NCBI RefSeq assembly: GCF_017948455.1
Contig: NZ_JAFFSU010000008.1
Location: 62,001-126,000 of the forward strand
Length of the DNA: 64,000 bases
Direction: 5' to 3'
Source of the DNA: Streptomyces sp. GESEQ-4
GTDB taxonomy: Bacteria; Actinomycetota; Actinomycetes; Streptomycetales; Streptomycetaceae
In this document: positions 16,085 to 23,800 of the stretch, in pieces
How positions within the stretch are numbered: position 1 is the first letter of the stretch
How the letters are laid out: each line of letters begins with the position of its first letter
The notes under the pieces: generated by a model
What the model was told of the DNA's origin: nothing
Seen by the model: only the letters and a program-made list of their open reading frames with translations
Database searches by the model: none
Position numbers and translations under genes: made by a program

Positions 16085-17664
16085 GCGCACAGACGGCGAC
16101 CGCCGAGGTGGCGGTGCGGGTGGTCAGGGTCCGCGCGGCAGCGGGGGTCCGCGCGGTGGTACGCGTCGGCACGGGCCGTCGCGTCACCCCGCGAGCCGCC
16201 GCGAGGCAGGCCGCCGAGACCCGCGCGAAGACACACAAGGCACACGCCCCTCACCGGCCCACCGACCGAGACTCCGGCACTGCTTCGACGGCGGTCGCGG
16301 GCGGACACCGGGCTCCCGCCGACGGGTCGCCCGCGACGGAACCGACTCCATCCGCCGACGTCCGCTCCGCGACGGAGTCCGCCTCGGTCGCCGGCGCGTG
16401 CCGGACGGCTGTGGAGGTGTCGCCTGCGGCGGATGGCGCTCCGGTCGCCGAGCCTCACCTCGCCACGGAGTCCGCCTCGGTCGCCGGCGCGTGCCGGACG
16501 GCTGTCGAGGTATCGCCCACGACGGACCCCGCTCCCGTCGACGAATCGCACCCCGCCACCGAGCCCACCCCCGCCGGTGACGCTCGCCCGGCGGTCGCCG
16601 ACGAGCCGTCCGCCGCCACCCCCCGCCCCACCTTCCTGCGCCGCGTCCGTCCGCACCTCGGGACCATCGCCGGTGTTGCCATCCTTGGCGTGCTGCTCTG
16701 GCGTATGGGCACTGGCGTCTTTCTGGACGGGCTGCGGCGGATCGACGTGGTGACGTTGGTTGTGGCTGTCGGGATCGGCGTCGTCACCACCGTGTTCAGC
16801 GCGTGGCGGTGGGCGCTGGTGGCGCGGGGGCTGCGGATTCGGTTGCCGTTCGGGCCGGCCGTGGCGGACTACTACCGGGCGCTGTTCCTGAACGCGGCCC
16901 TGCCGGGCGGCGTGCTCGGGGATGTGCACCGGGCGGTGCGGCACGGGAAGAGCGAGGGCGACCTCGGCCGCGGGGTACGGGCCGTCGTACTCGAACGGGC
17001 CGCCGGACAGGCCGTGTTGGTCCTCGTCGGTGCCGCGGTGCTGTTGACCATGCCGTCGCCGGTGCTGGCCGAGGCCCGGCAGTTCGCGCCGCTGCTTCTG
17101 TTCGCGGCGCTGGGCGCGAGCGCGGTCGTCCTGGCGTTGCGGATGAACCGCACGCCCTCCCGCCGCGGGCGTGCCCTGCGTTCGACGCTCGGCGAGGCAC
17201 GCCGGGGTCTGCTGTCCCGCCGTAACTGGCCCGGCATCGTCGTGTCGTCCGTCGTCGTGCTGGCGGGCCACATCGCGATGTTCGTGCTCGCCGCCCGTGT
17301 CGCTGGCTCCGGCGCCTCCGCCGTCGTACTGCTGCCGATCGCGGTGCTCGCCCTGCTCGCCATGGGCCTGCCGCTGAACGTCGGCGGCTGGGGACCCCGG
17401 GAGGGCGTCACCGCCTGGGCGTTCGGCGCCGCCGGACTCGGCGCGAGCAGCGGACTGGCCGTCGCCGTCGTGTACGGCGTGCTCAGCTTCGCGGCCAGCC
17501 TGCCCGGCGTCCTCGTCCTGGTCGCCCGCCGGCGCTACCCCCGTACGTCACCCGTGAACAACGACAACCACGCGCCGAAGGAATCCGCGAGGCTCTCAAG
17601 CAGCGCCTTCCCTTTTTCCGCCGAACCCAGCGAAGGACGTCCGATGACACCCGAATCGGTATAG
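16081..17664 (+). CDS. UPF0104/lysylphosphatidylglycerol synthase TM-region membrane protein (527 aa)
   Basis: Residues ~190-500 hold about eight membrane helices with family motifs (FSAWRWALVARGL, YYRALFLNAALPGGVLGDVHRAVRH, LNVGGWGPREGVTAWAFG). This matches the flippase-like TM part of MprF and AglD. Residues ~1-185 are a low-complexity Ala/Thr/Pro tail with a 31-residue tandem duplication. The ATG at 16081 overlaps the methyltransferase stop. The last ~43 codons run antisense into the creatininase gene and lack family resemblance, suggesting a lost stop. A role in moving a lipid-linked cluster product is an inference. Confidence 0.82.
   Translation: MSAQTATAEVAVRVVRVRAAAGVRAVVRVGTGRRVTPRAAARQAAETRAKTHKAHAPHRPTDRDSGTASTAVAGGHRAPADGSPATEPTPSADVRSATESASVAGACRTAVEVSPAADGAPVAEPHLATESASVAGACRTAVEVSPTTDPAPVDESHPATEPTPAGDARPAVADEPSAATPRPTFLRRVRPHLGTIAGVAILGVLLWRMGTGVFLDGLRRIDVVTLVVAVGIGVVTTVFSAWRWALVARGLRIRLPFGPAVADYYRALFLNAALPGGVLGDVHRAVRHGKSEGDLGRGVRAVVLERAAGQAVLVLVGAAVLLTMPSPVLAEARQFAPLLLFAALGASAVVLALRMNRTPSRRGRALRSTLGEARRGLLSRRNWPGIVVSSVVVLAGHIAMFVLAARVAGSGASAVVLLPIAVLALLAMGLPLNVGGWGPREGVTAWAFGAAGLGASSGLAVAVVYGVLSFAASLPGVLVLVARRRYPRTSPVNNDNHAPKESARLSSSAFPFSAEPSEGRPMTPESV
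16372..16526 (+). repeat. In-frame tandem duplication, 93-bp period, in the UPF0104 gene
   Basis: About 62 bases beginning ACGGAGTCCGCCTCGG at 16372 recur at 16465 nearly unchanged. The offset of 93 bases equals 31 codons, so the reading frame is kept. It lies in the low-complexity cytosolic linker. Confidence 0.8.
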
Positions 17665-18296
17665 GCGGACATTCCGCGGGTCAGCAGATGGCGCCGGTCG
17701 TCCGCGACGAAATCAGCGGTCTCATAACCGGACCTGACCAATTCGGGATGAGCGTGCAGAAGGATGGAGGTCTCAATTTCCCCCGCGTGCATGTCGGTGA
17801 GCAGCGAGGTCCGCACCCCCGCCCGCTCCCGCGCCGTCTCCCAGTCCTCCGCGGCCGGGAACAGCGCCATCGACTCTCCTTGCGCGGAGGATTCCTGAAC
17901 GACGTTTCCCAGTACATAGTTTCCGCCGTGCCCGTTGACCAGAACCAGGGCGTCGACGCCCGAGCGGCGGAGCGAAGCCGCGATGTCCCGTACCACCGCA
18001 TGAAGGGTGACGGAGGAGATGCTGACGGTCCCCGGCCAGGCCGCGTGCTCGTGCGAACAGGAGATCGTCACCGGAGGAAGGAGGTGCACCGGGTGCGCGG
18101 CGGCTATCTCCCGCGCGACGGCACAGGCGACGAGCGTGTCGGTGGCCAGTGGAAGGAAGGGCCCGTGCTGCTCGAAGCTTCCGACGGGAAGGACGGCGAC
18201 CTGCCGTGAGACGCCTGCCCCCCGCGTGCGTACATCTTCCGTGGTGTCCGCCGGCAACAGCCCGTGTGCCGCCGAACGCGATCCCGAAACACTCAT
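17535..18296 (-). CDS. Creatininase-family amidohydrolase (253 aa)
   Basis: Creatininase-fold metal hydrolase with all expected metal ligands visible: E42 and H44 (GSFEQHGP), D53 (ATDTL), H123 (NGHGGN) and E173 (MHAGEIE). The family includes creatininase, MftE and archaeal ArfB, which removes the formyl group of FAPy. The adjacent divergent gene encodes a GTP cyclohydrolase II predicted to make FAPy, so deformylation or ring-amide hydrolysis of that product is a reasonable guess. ATG at 18296, only 38 bases from the cyclohydrolase start. The 3' 130 bases overlap the UPF0104 gene in antisense. Confidence 0.87.
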   Translation of the reverse strand: MSVSGSRSAAHGLLPADTTEDVRTRGAGVSRQVAVLPVGSFEQHGPFLPLATDTLVACAVAREIAAAHPVHLLPPVTISCSHEHAAWPGTVSISSVTLHAVVRDIAASLRRSGVDALVLVNGHGGNYVLGNVVQESSAQGESMALFPAAEDWETARERAGVRTSLLTDMHAGEIETSILLHAHPELVRSGYETADFVADDRRHLLTRGMSAYTDSGVIGRPSLGSAEKGKALLESLADSFGAWLSLFTGDVRG

Positions 18297-18334
18297 TTCC
18301 TCATGGCCCTTCGTCTCTGCTTAGGAACCAGATC

Positions 18335-18994
18335 ATGACAGAAAACATTGGCGTACTCGGCACGAAGTCTCCACAGCGGACGGGAGTGGAGCGCGTCGTG
18401 AATGCGCCGCTGCCCACGGTGTATGGGGAATTCCGCGCGGTCGGCTATCTCGACCACGATCGCGGTGACGAGCAAGTGGCCCTGGTCCACGGTGACATCG
18501 GCACGGACGACGTCCTCACCCGGCTGCATTCCGAATGCCTGACCGGGGACGCCTTCGGCTCCCAGCACTGCGAGTGCGGTGATCAACTCGCCTCCGCACT
18601 GCGCGCCGTCGCCGCCGAAGGGCGCGGCGTCGTCGTCTATCTGCGCGGACACGAGGGCCGCGGCATAGGCCTGCTCGGCAAGCTGCGCGCGATGGCGCTG
18701 CAGGCGGAGGGCCTGGACACCGTCGAGGCGAACCTCGCGCTCGGCCTGCCGGTGGACGCCCGGGACTACGGCGTCGCCGCCCGGATCCTCGACGACCTCG
18801 GCGTGCGCTCCGTACGCCTGATGTCGAACAACCCGCGCAAGCGCGAGGCGTTGCTGGAGCACGGCATCAAAGTCGCCGAGCAGGTCCCGCTGCTCATCCC
18901 GCCGTGTGAGAGCAACATCACTTATCTGCGGACGAAGCGGGAGCGCCTCGACCATCACCTGCCTCATCTGGACGCCGTGGCGCACTGGTCCTGA
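18335..18994 (+). CDS. ribA: GTP cyclohydrolase II homologue with Met120 (predicted FAPy-forming)
   Basis: The 219-aa protein has the RibA core: zinc cysteines C68, C79 and C81 (SECLTGD...HCEC), the substrate loop YLRGHEGRGIGL and NNPRKREAL. Canonical enzymes have Tyr in KLRAY; here position 120 is Met (KLRAM). From memory of published work on S. coelicolor SCO6655, Met120 makes the enzyme release the formylated intermediate FAPy instead of the riboflavin precursor, and M120Y restores the normal product. The ATG at 18335 gives exactly this numbering and has AGGA upstream. It is divergent from the creatininase-family gene. It is unlikely to be the riboflavin enzyme. Confidence 0.92.
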   Translation: MTENIGVLGTKSPQRTGVERVVNAPLPTVYGEFRAVGYLDHDRGDEQVALVHGDIGTDDVLTRLHSECLTGDAFGSQHCECGDQLASALRAVAAEGRGVVVYLRGHEGRGIGLLGKLRAMALQAEGLDTVEANLALGLPVDARDYGVAARILDDLGVRSVRLMSNNPRKREALLEHGIKVAEQVPLLIPPCESNITYLRTKRERLDHHLPHLDAVAHWS

Positions 18995-19160
18995 TTGCCG
19001 TGGCGCCGGTCCGGACAGGAAGAGGGAGTGACCGACGACGTCCTCTTCCTCTCCGGAGACCGGGCCTCTCTGGAGACCGGGCTTCTCCGGAGACCCGGCA
19101 GGGGGCTGCTCGGCGTCGCCGCGCCCGGGCCGTGATCCACGCCGCCAAGGAGGCACACAC

Positions 19161-20306
19161 GTGAAGCTGCAGGCCCGGGTCGTCGTCATCGGCGGTGGAG
19201 TCATGGGTACGAGCATCGCCTACCACCTCGCCCGCGCCGGCGTACGGGACGTGGTCCTGGTCGAACGGGACGAACTCGGGGCCGGATCCACCTCCAAGGC
19301 GGCGGGCGGCGTCCGGGCACAGTTCTCCGACGAGCTCAACATCCAGCTCGGCGCCCGCAGCCTGGAGGCCTTCGGCCGCTTCCAGGAGGAGGTCGGCCCC
19401 GACATCGGACTGCACCGGGTCGGCTATCTGTTCCTGCTGTCGACGCCCGAGCAGGTCGCCGGTTTCGAGGCGGGCGTCCGGCTGCAGAACTCCCTCGGCG
19501 TGGCCAGCCGTATGATCACTCCCGCCGAGGCAGGCAGGCTCTCCCCGCTGATCAGCACCGACGGACTGCTGGCGGCCGCGTTCTCACCGGACGACGGCCA
19601 CTGCACGCCGGAGTCCGTCGTCCACGGCTACGCGACCGCCGCCCGCGAGTACGGCGCCCGGATCCTGCGCCACACCGACGTCACCGGCATCGAACGGGAC
19701 GGCGACACCATCACCGCCGTACGCACGACCCTGGGCAGCATCACCACCGACACCGTGATCTGCGCGGCCGGCGCCTGGTCGAAGGCCGTCGGCGCCATGG
19801 CCGGCGTGGAGCTGCCGGTCGAGCCGTTACGCCGCCAGATCGCCGTCACCGAGCCGGTCCAGGGACTTCCGCCCGACCTGCCCATGACCATCGACTTCGG
19901 CACCAGCCTCTACTTCCACACCGAGGGCCCCGGCCTCCTCCTCGGCATGTCCGACCCCGACGAGCGGCCCGGCTTCGCCACCGACCCCCACGACCGCTGG
20001 ATCCCCCGCCTCGCCGAGGCCATGCGACGCCGCGCCCCGGCCCTCCTCGACCTGCGCCGCACCGGCGGCTGGGCGGGCCTGTACGAGAACACCCCCGACC
20101 ACAACGCCCTGATCGGCGAGGCGACTTCACCCTCCCGCTTCCTCTACGCGACCGGCTTCTCCGGCCACGGCTTTCTGCAGGGACCCGCCGTCGGCGAGGT
20201 CCTCCGCGACCTGTACCTGGGCCGCGTACCCTTCGTGGACGTCAGCCCGCTCAGCGCCGGCCGGTTCGCGGCCGACGCCCCGCGTCCGGAGGCCAATCTC
20301 GTATGA
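19161..20306 (+). CDS. FAD-dependent amine/amino-acid oxidoreductase (DAO family, SoxB-like)
   Basis: The 381-aa protein starts with the dinucleotide-binding motif VVVIGGGVMGTSIAYHLARAG and has E (VERDE) closing the Rossmann fold. SKAAGGVRAQF, LRRQIAVTEP and ATGFSGHGFLQGPAVGEVL are characteristic of the sarcosine oxidase beta/DAO family. It would oxidise a secondary or primary amine. The GTG at 19161 follows AAGGAGG. The stop overlaps the lysine-forming saccharopine dehydrogenase start (ATGA), so it is the first gene of a three-gene unit. A substrate linked to lysine degradation, such as pipecolate or saccharopine, is an inference. Confidence 0.87.
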   Translation: MKLQARVVVIGGGVMGTSIAYHLARAGVRDVVLVERDELGAGSTSKAAGGVRAQFSDELNIQLGARSLEAFGRFQEEVGPDIGLHRVGYLFLLSTPEQVAGFEAGVRLQNSLGVASRMITPAEAGRLSPLISTDGLLAAAFSPDDGHCTPESVVHGYATAAREYGARILRHTDVTGIERDGDTITAVRTTLGSITTDTVICAAGAWSKAVGAMAGVELPVEPLRRQIAVTEPVQGLPPDLPMTIDFGTSLYFHTEGPGLLLGMSDPDERPGFATDPHDRWIPRLAEAMRRRAPALLDLRRTGGWAGLYENTPDHNALIGEATSPSRFLYATGFSGHGFLQGPAVGEVLRDLYLGRVPFVDVSPLSAGRFAADAPRPEANLV

Positions 20307-21358
20307 CCGAGCTCCACCTGTGGCTGCGCCACGAGGTCCGCTCCACCGAACGCCGCACCCCGATCGTGCCGTCCGACGCACGCCGGCTCATCGACAGCGG
20401 AGCGGTGCTGACCGTCGAGGAGTCACCGCAGCGGATCTTCCCGATCGAGGAGTACGAGGCCGTCGGCTGCCGGGTCGCGGCCCCGGGCTCGTGGGTGTCG
20501 GCGCCCGAGGACGCCGTCGTCCTCGGACTGAAGGAACTCCCGGACGGTCCGGGCACGTTGATCCACCGGCACATCTTCTTCGGGCACGCCTACAAGCGGC
20601 AGCCCGGCGCGGCGGAACTGCTGCGCCGGTTCGCCGCCGGGGGAGGCCAGCTCCTCGACCTCGAGTATCTGGTGGACGACGACGGCCGCCGCCTCGCCGC
20701 CTTCGGTTTCTGGGCGGGCTACCTGGGCGCGGCCCTGGCGGTGCTCCACCACCGGGGCAGCCTCCGGGCACCCCTGCGCCCCACGTCGAAGGAGGAGCTG
20801 GACGAGGCGCTTCAGGCACCCGGCGAGGCGTTCACCGCGCTGGTGATCGGCGCCCTCGGCCGCAGCGGGCGCGGCGCGCGCGTCGCCCTCCATGTCGCCG
20901 GGCTCGACCCGTCCGCCTGGGACCTCGCTGAGACCCGCGACCTGGACCGCCGGGCCCTCCTCGACCACGACGTGATGGTCAACGCGGTCCTCGCCACCAC
21001 CCCCATCCCGCCCTTCCTCAGGGACGAGGACCTCGACGACCCCGCCCGCCGTCTGCGCACCCTCTGCGACGTCACCTGCGACGTCGGCTCGCCGCTGAAC
21101 GTGCTGCCGGTCTACGACCGCGTCACCGACTGGACGGACCCGGTCCGCCGCCTGCACAAGGAACCCCCGCTGGACCTCATCGCCATCGACAACCTGCCGT
21201 CCCTGCTGCCGCGGGAGTCCAGCACCGACTTCTCGGCGTCCCTGGTGCTCCAGCTGCTGGAGTTCGAGACCGGCGGGCCGTGGGGGCGCTGTCTGGACCG
21301 GTTCCACCAGGCCTGCCGTGAACTCGGCATCGCGGAAGGGGAGTTGCGTGATGCGTGA
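20303..21358 (+). CDS. Saccharopine dehydrogenase, LYS1 (L-lysine-forming) type
   Basis: The 351-aa length and motifs match fungal LYS1: LWLRHEVRSTERRTPIVPSDA, the VEESPQRIFPIEEYEAVGC block, GSWVSAPEDAVVLGLKELP (catalytic Lys) and HIFFGHAYKRQPGA (catalytic His). LYS1-type enzymes interconvert saccharopine plus NAD with lysine plus 2-oxoglutarate. The ATG at 20303 overlaps the FAD oxidoreductase stop, and the 3' end overlaps the next gene by 8 bp. Streptomyces make lysine by the diaminopimelate route, so a catabolic direction is more likely here. Confidence 0.9.
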   Translation: MTELHLWLRHEVRSTERRTPIVPSDARRLIDSGAVLTVEESPQRIFPIEEYEAVGCRVAAPGSWVSAPEDAVVLGLKELPDGPGTLIHRHIFFGHAYKRQPGAAELLRRFAAGGGQLLDLEYLVDDDGRRLAAFGFWAGYLGAALAVLHHRGSLRAPLRPTSKEELDEALQAPGEAFTALVIGALGRSGRGARVALHVAGLDPSAWDLAETRDLDRRALLDHDVMVNAVLATTPIPPFLRDEDLDDPARRLRTLCDVTCDVGSPLNVLPVYDRVTDWTDPVRRLHKEPPLDLIAIDNLPSLLPRESSTDFSASLVLQLLEFETGGPWGRCLDRFHQACRELGIAEGELRDA

Positions 21359-22481
21359 GCGTGTTCCGGCGAGCGGTACCGTGCACTGGATCGGCGCCGG
21401 ACTGTCCACGGGCAGCGGACTGGTGGCGCTGTGCGACACCGCCGAGCGGGTACGGCTGTGGCACCGCACCGAGAAGCGCGCCGCCGAGGCCCTCCACGAA
21501 CGGGGCCTCACCGGTCGCGCCGAGCCTCGGACGTACACGCTGGAGTCGCTCACCGCCGAACTGGCGCCCGGCGACGTCGTCGTATCGATGCTGCCCGCGC
21601 CCGAGCACGCCGGGATCCTGGCCGCCTGCGTGCGGGGGAGAGCGCATTTCGCCTGCTCCAGCTATGTGTCTCAGGCGGTGCTCGAGCAGGTGCCCGCGGC
21701 GACGGAGGCCGGGCTCGTCGTGCTCACCGAGGCCGGTCTCGACCCCGGCATCGACCATCTCTTCGCGCACAGCCTCGTCGCCCGCGCCCGGGAGGCGATC
21801 GGCGACGACACGGCGGCCTCGTACCGCCTCACCTCGTACTGCGGCGGCGTCCCCGCGGTGCCGAACGACTTCAGGTACCGCTTCAGCTGGGCACCCGCGG
21901 GAGTTCTCAACGCCCTGCGCTCGCCCGCCCGTTACATCGAAGACGGCGCGGAGACCGTAGCCGACCGGCCCTGGGAGGCGACCCGGGAACATGTCGTGGA
22001 CGGCGAGACCTTCGAGGTGTACCCCAACCGCGACAGCCTGCCCTTCGTGGAGCAGTACGGAGTGCCGCCCGCGTGGAAGGCGCGGACCTTCGTCCGCGGC
22101 ACGCTGCGTCTGGAGGGCTGGCTGCGGGCGTGGGACGACGTGTTCGAGGAGCTGAAGGCGGGTGACGACGCCCGGATCGCGGCTCTGGCGCAGGAGTTGG
22201 CGGCCCGGTACCCGACCACGGAGGCCGACCGGGACCGGGTGGTGCTGGCGGTGTCGCTGGAGGTGAACCAGTGGTCGGGCCGCTACCTCCTGGACCTGAC
22301 CGGTGACGCGGAGGAGAGCGCGATGGCCCGCTGTGTCTCCCGCACCCTCGCGCTCGGCGTCCGGCACATCCTGGACGGCTCGCTGCCGCCCGGCCTGAAC
22401 CGCGCCGCCGAGACCGCGGCGCGCTCGCAGGAGTGGCTCACCGAACTCGCCCGGGAGGGCGTCGAGTTCACGCTGAGCTGA
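21351..22481 (+). CDS. Saccharopine dehydrogenase-like protein, LYS9 (glutamate-forming) type
   Basis: The 376-aa protein begins with the nucleotide motif VHWIGAGLSTGSGLVALC. It shows the LYS9 pattern SMLPAPEHAGILAACV, HFACSSYVS, EAGLDPGIDHLFAHSL and SYCGGVPAVPNDFRYRFSWAPAGVLNALRSPARY (read in pieces). This domain oxidises saccharopine to glutamate and aminoadipate semialdehyde. The ATG at 21351 has AAGGGGAG eight bases upstream and overlaps the preceding gene by 8 bp. It is somewhat shorter than yeast LYS9 (about 446 aa). The pair reproduces, as two genes, the LKR/SDH fusion of plants and animals. Confidence 0.9.
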   Translation: MRERVPASGTVHWIGAGLSTGSGLVALCDTAERVRLWHRTEKRAAEALHERGLTGRAEPRTYTLESLTAELAPGDVVVSMLPAPEHAGILAACVRGRAHFACSSYVSQAVLEQVPAATEAGLVVLTEAGLDPGIDHLFAHSLVARAREAIGDDTAASYRLTSYCGGVPAVPNDFRYRFSWAPAGVLNALRSPARYIEDGAETVADRPWEATREHVVDGETFEVYPNRDSLPFVEQYGVPPAWKARTFVRGTLRLEGWLRAWDDVFEELKAGDDARIAALAQELAARYPTTEADRDRVVLAVSLEVNQWSGRYLLDLTGDAEESAMARCVSRTLALGVRHILDGSLPPGLNRAAETAARSQEWLTELAREGVEFTLS

Positions 22482-22514
22482 TCAGTCTGAGCTGATCAGT
22501 CCGAGCTGACTAGT
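22473..22514. repeat. Three tandem 14-bp units spanning two convergent stop codons
   Basis: The unit CTGAGCTGATCAGT occurs at 22473-22486 and 22487-22500, with a diverged copy CCGAGCTGACTAGT at 22501-22514. Copy 1 holds the TGA stop of the plus-strand dehydrogenase. Copy 3 holds the TAG stop of the minus-strand hydrolase. The first two copies contain the palindrome CTGATCAG. Confidence 0.85.
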
Positions 22515-23736
22515 CCGTGACGGCCTCGTGCACGAGCCTCTTGAGGTCGGGGAACATCGTGTGCGAGGTCCGGGGCCGCACCTGGGTCATGAACTGCACG
22601 GTCAGATCGCGGCTCGGGTCGACCCAGAACGTGGTCGTCGCGACGCCGCTCCAGCCGTACGTGCCCAGCCCCGAGGGTGCCTGCGTCCGGGCCGGGTCGA
22701 TCACCACGGAGACGTTGAAGCCGAAGCCGACGCCCTCGTTGCCGGGCTCCTTGTGCGGGGGAGCGCCGAAGGAGCGCAGGTCGGCGCCGCCGGGAAGGTG
22801 GTTGGAGGTCATCAGGTCCACGGTCTCCGGGGCGAGCAGACGGACCCCGTCGAGTTCGCCGCGGCGCCGCAGCAACTCCATGAAGCGATGCATGTCGTAC
22901 GCGCCGGCCACCATGCCGCCGCTGCCGGACAGGAACCGGGGCCGGCCGTGCAGCGGCAGCCCGGGGATCGGCTCGATACCGCCGCCCTCGGTCTCCCCGT
23001 ACAGCTCGGACAGCCTGCCCGCCTTCTCGGCGGGGACCTGGAACCCGGCATCCGGCATCCCGAGCGGGCCGAAGATCCGTTCCCGGTAGAACTCGTCGAG
23101 CGACTGCCCGGACACGACCTCGATGACCCGGCCCAGGACGTTCGACGCCACCGAGTAGTTCCACTGCGTGCCCGGCTCGAACTGGAGCGGCAGGCTCGCG
23201 TACACGTCGATCGTCTCGGCCAGGTTGGCACCGGGCGGCACCGACGACTCCAGGTTGGCCTCGCGGTAGAGGGCGTCGACGGGGTGGGAGTGGTAGAAGG
23301 CGAAGGTCAGGCCCGAGGTGTGGGTGAGCAGATGCCGGATCAGCACCGGCCCGGCGGGCTGACGGGTCTTGACGTCGGCCCCTGACCCACTGTCGTACAC
23401 CTGGACGTCGGCGAAGACCGGCAGGTGCGCGGCGACCGGGTCGTCGAGCGACAGCTTGCCCTCCTCCATCAGCAGCAGTACGGCGACCGCGGTGACCGGC
23501 TTGGTCATGGAGTAGATCCGCCACAGCGTGTCCGCCTCGACGGGCAGCCCGGCCGCGATGTCGCGCCGGCCGTGCGTGGCCAGATGGGCGACGCGTCCGC
23601 CGCGCGTCACCGCGACGAGGAACCCGGGAAGCCGTCCCTCGTCGACGTAGTGGGCGAAGTTCTGGTCGAGGCGGTCCAGCGCCTTCGGGTCCAGTCCCAC
23701 CTCGTCGGGTTCGACCTCTTGTCGCAGCAGTGCCAT
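22510..23736 (-). CDS. Beta-lactamase-family serine hydrolase (408 aa)
   Basis: Class C beta-lactamase/EstB fold. The nucleophile motif is SMTK (after TLWRIY), and WNYSVASNVLGRVIE supplies the Tyr of the YxN-type motif. HLLTHTSGLTF and GSGGMVAGAYDMHRFM complete the family pattern. No signal peptide is visible, so it is probably a cytosolic esterase or peptidase rather than a resistance enzyme. The ATG at 23736 follows GGAGGACACCG. It converges with the saccharopine gene, and the last codons lie inside a 14-bp tandem repeat. The substrate is unknown. Confidence 0.88.
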   Translation of the reverse strand: MALLRQEVEPDEVGLDPKALDRLDQNFAHYVDEGRLPGFLVAVTRGGRVAHLATHGRRDIAAGLPVEADTLWRIYSMTKPVTAVAVLLLMEEGKLSLDDPVAAHLPVFADVQVYDSGSGADVKTRQPAGPVLIRHLLTHTSGLTFAFYHSHPVDALYREANLESSVPPGANLAETIDVYASLPLQFEPGTQWNYSVASNVLGRVIEVVSGQSLDEFYRERIFGPLGMPDAGFQVPAEKAGRLSELYGETEGGGIEPIPGLPLHGRPRFLSGSGGMVAGAYDMHRFMELLRRRGELDGVRLLAPETVDLMTSNHLPGGADLRSFGAPPHKEPGNEGVGFGFNVSVVIDPARTQAPSGLGTYGWSGVATTTFWVDPSRDLTVQFMTQVRPRTSHTMFPDLKRLVHEAVTD

Positions 23737-23800
23737 CGGTGTCCTCCGTCGCTTTCGTCGAGGTGCGGTCCGGCATACCCAGCCGCAACGCCCTCAGACC

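Noticed and set aside
18297..18334. FMN riboswitch before the GTP cyclohydrolase II gene
   Set aside because: Only 38 bases separate it from the divergent gene, too short for the aptamer, and no conserved FMN-box sequence is present.
18995..19160. Repeated GGAGACCGGG motifs as a regulatory array
   Set aside because: Three imperfect copies at irregular spacing in GC-rich DNA. They look like local slippage or weak hairpins, with no clear operator symmetry.
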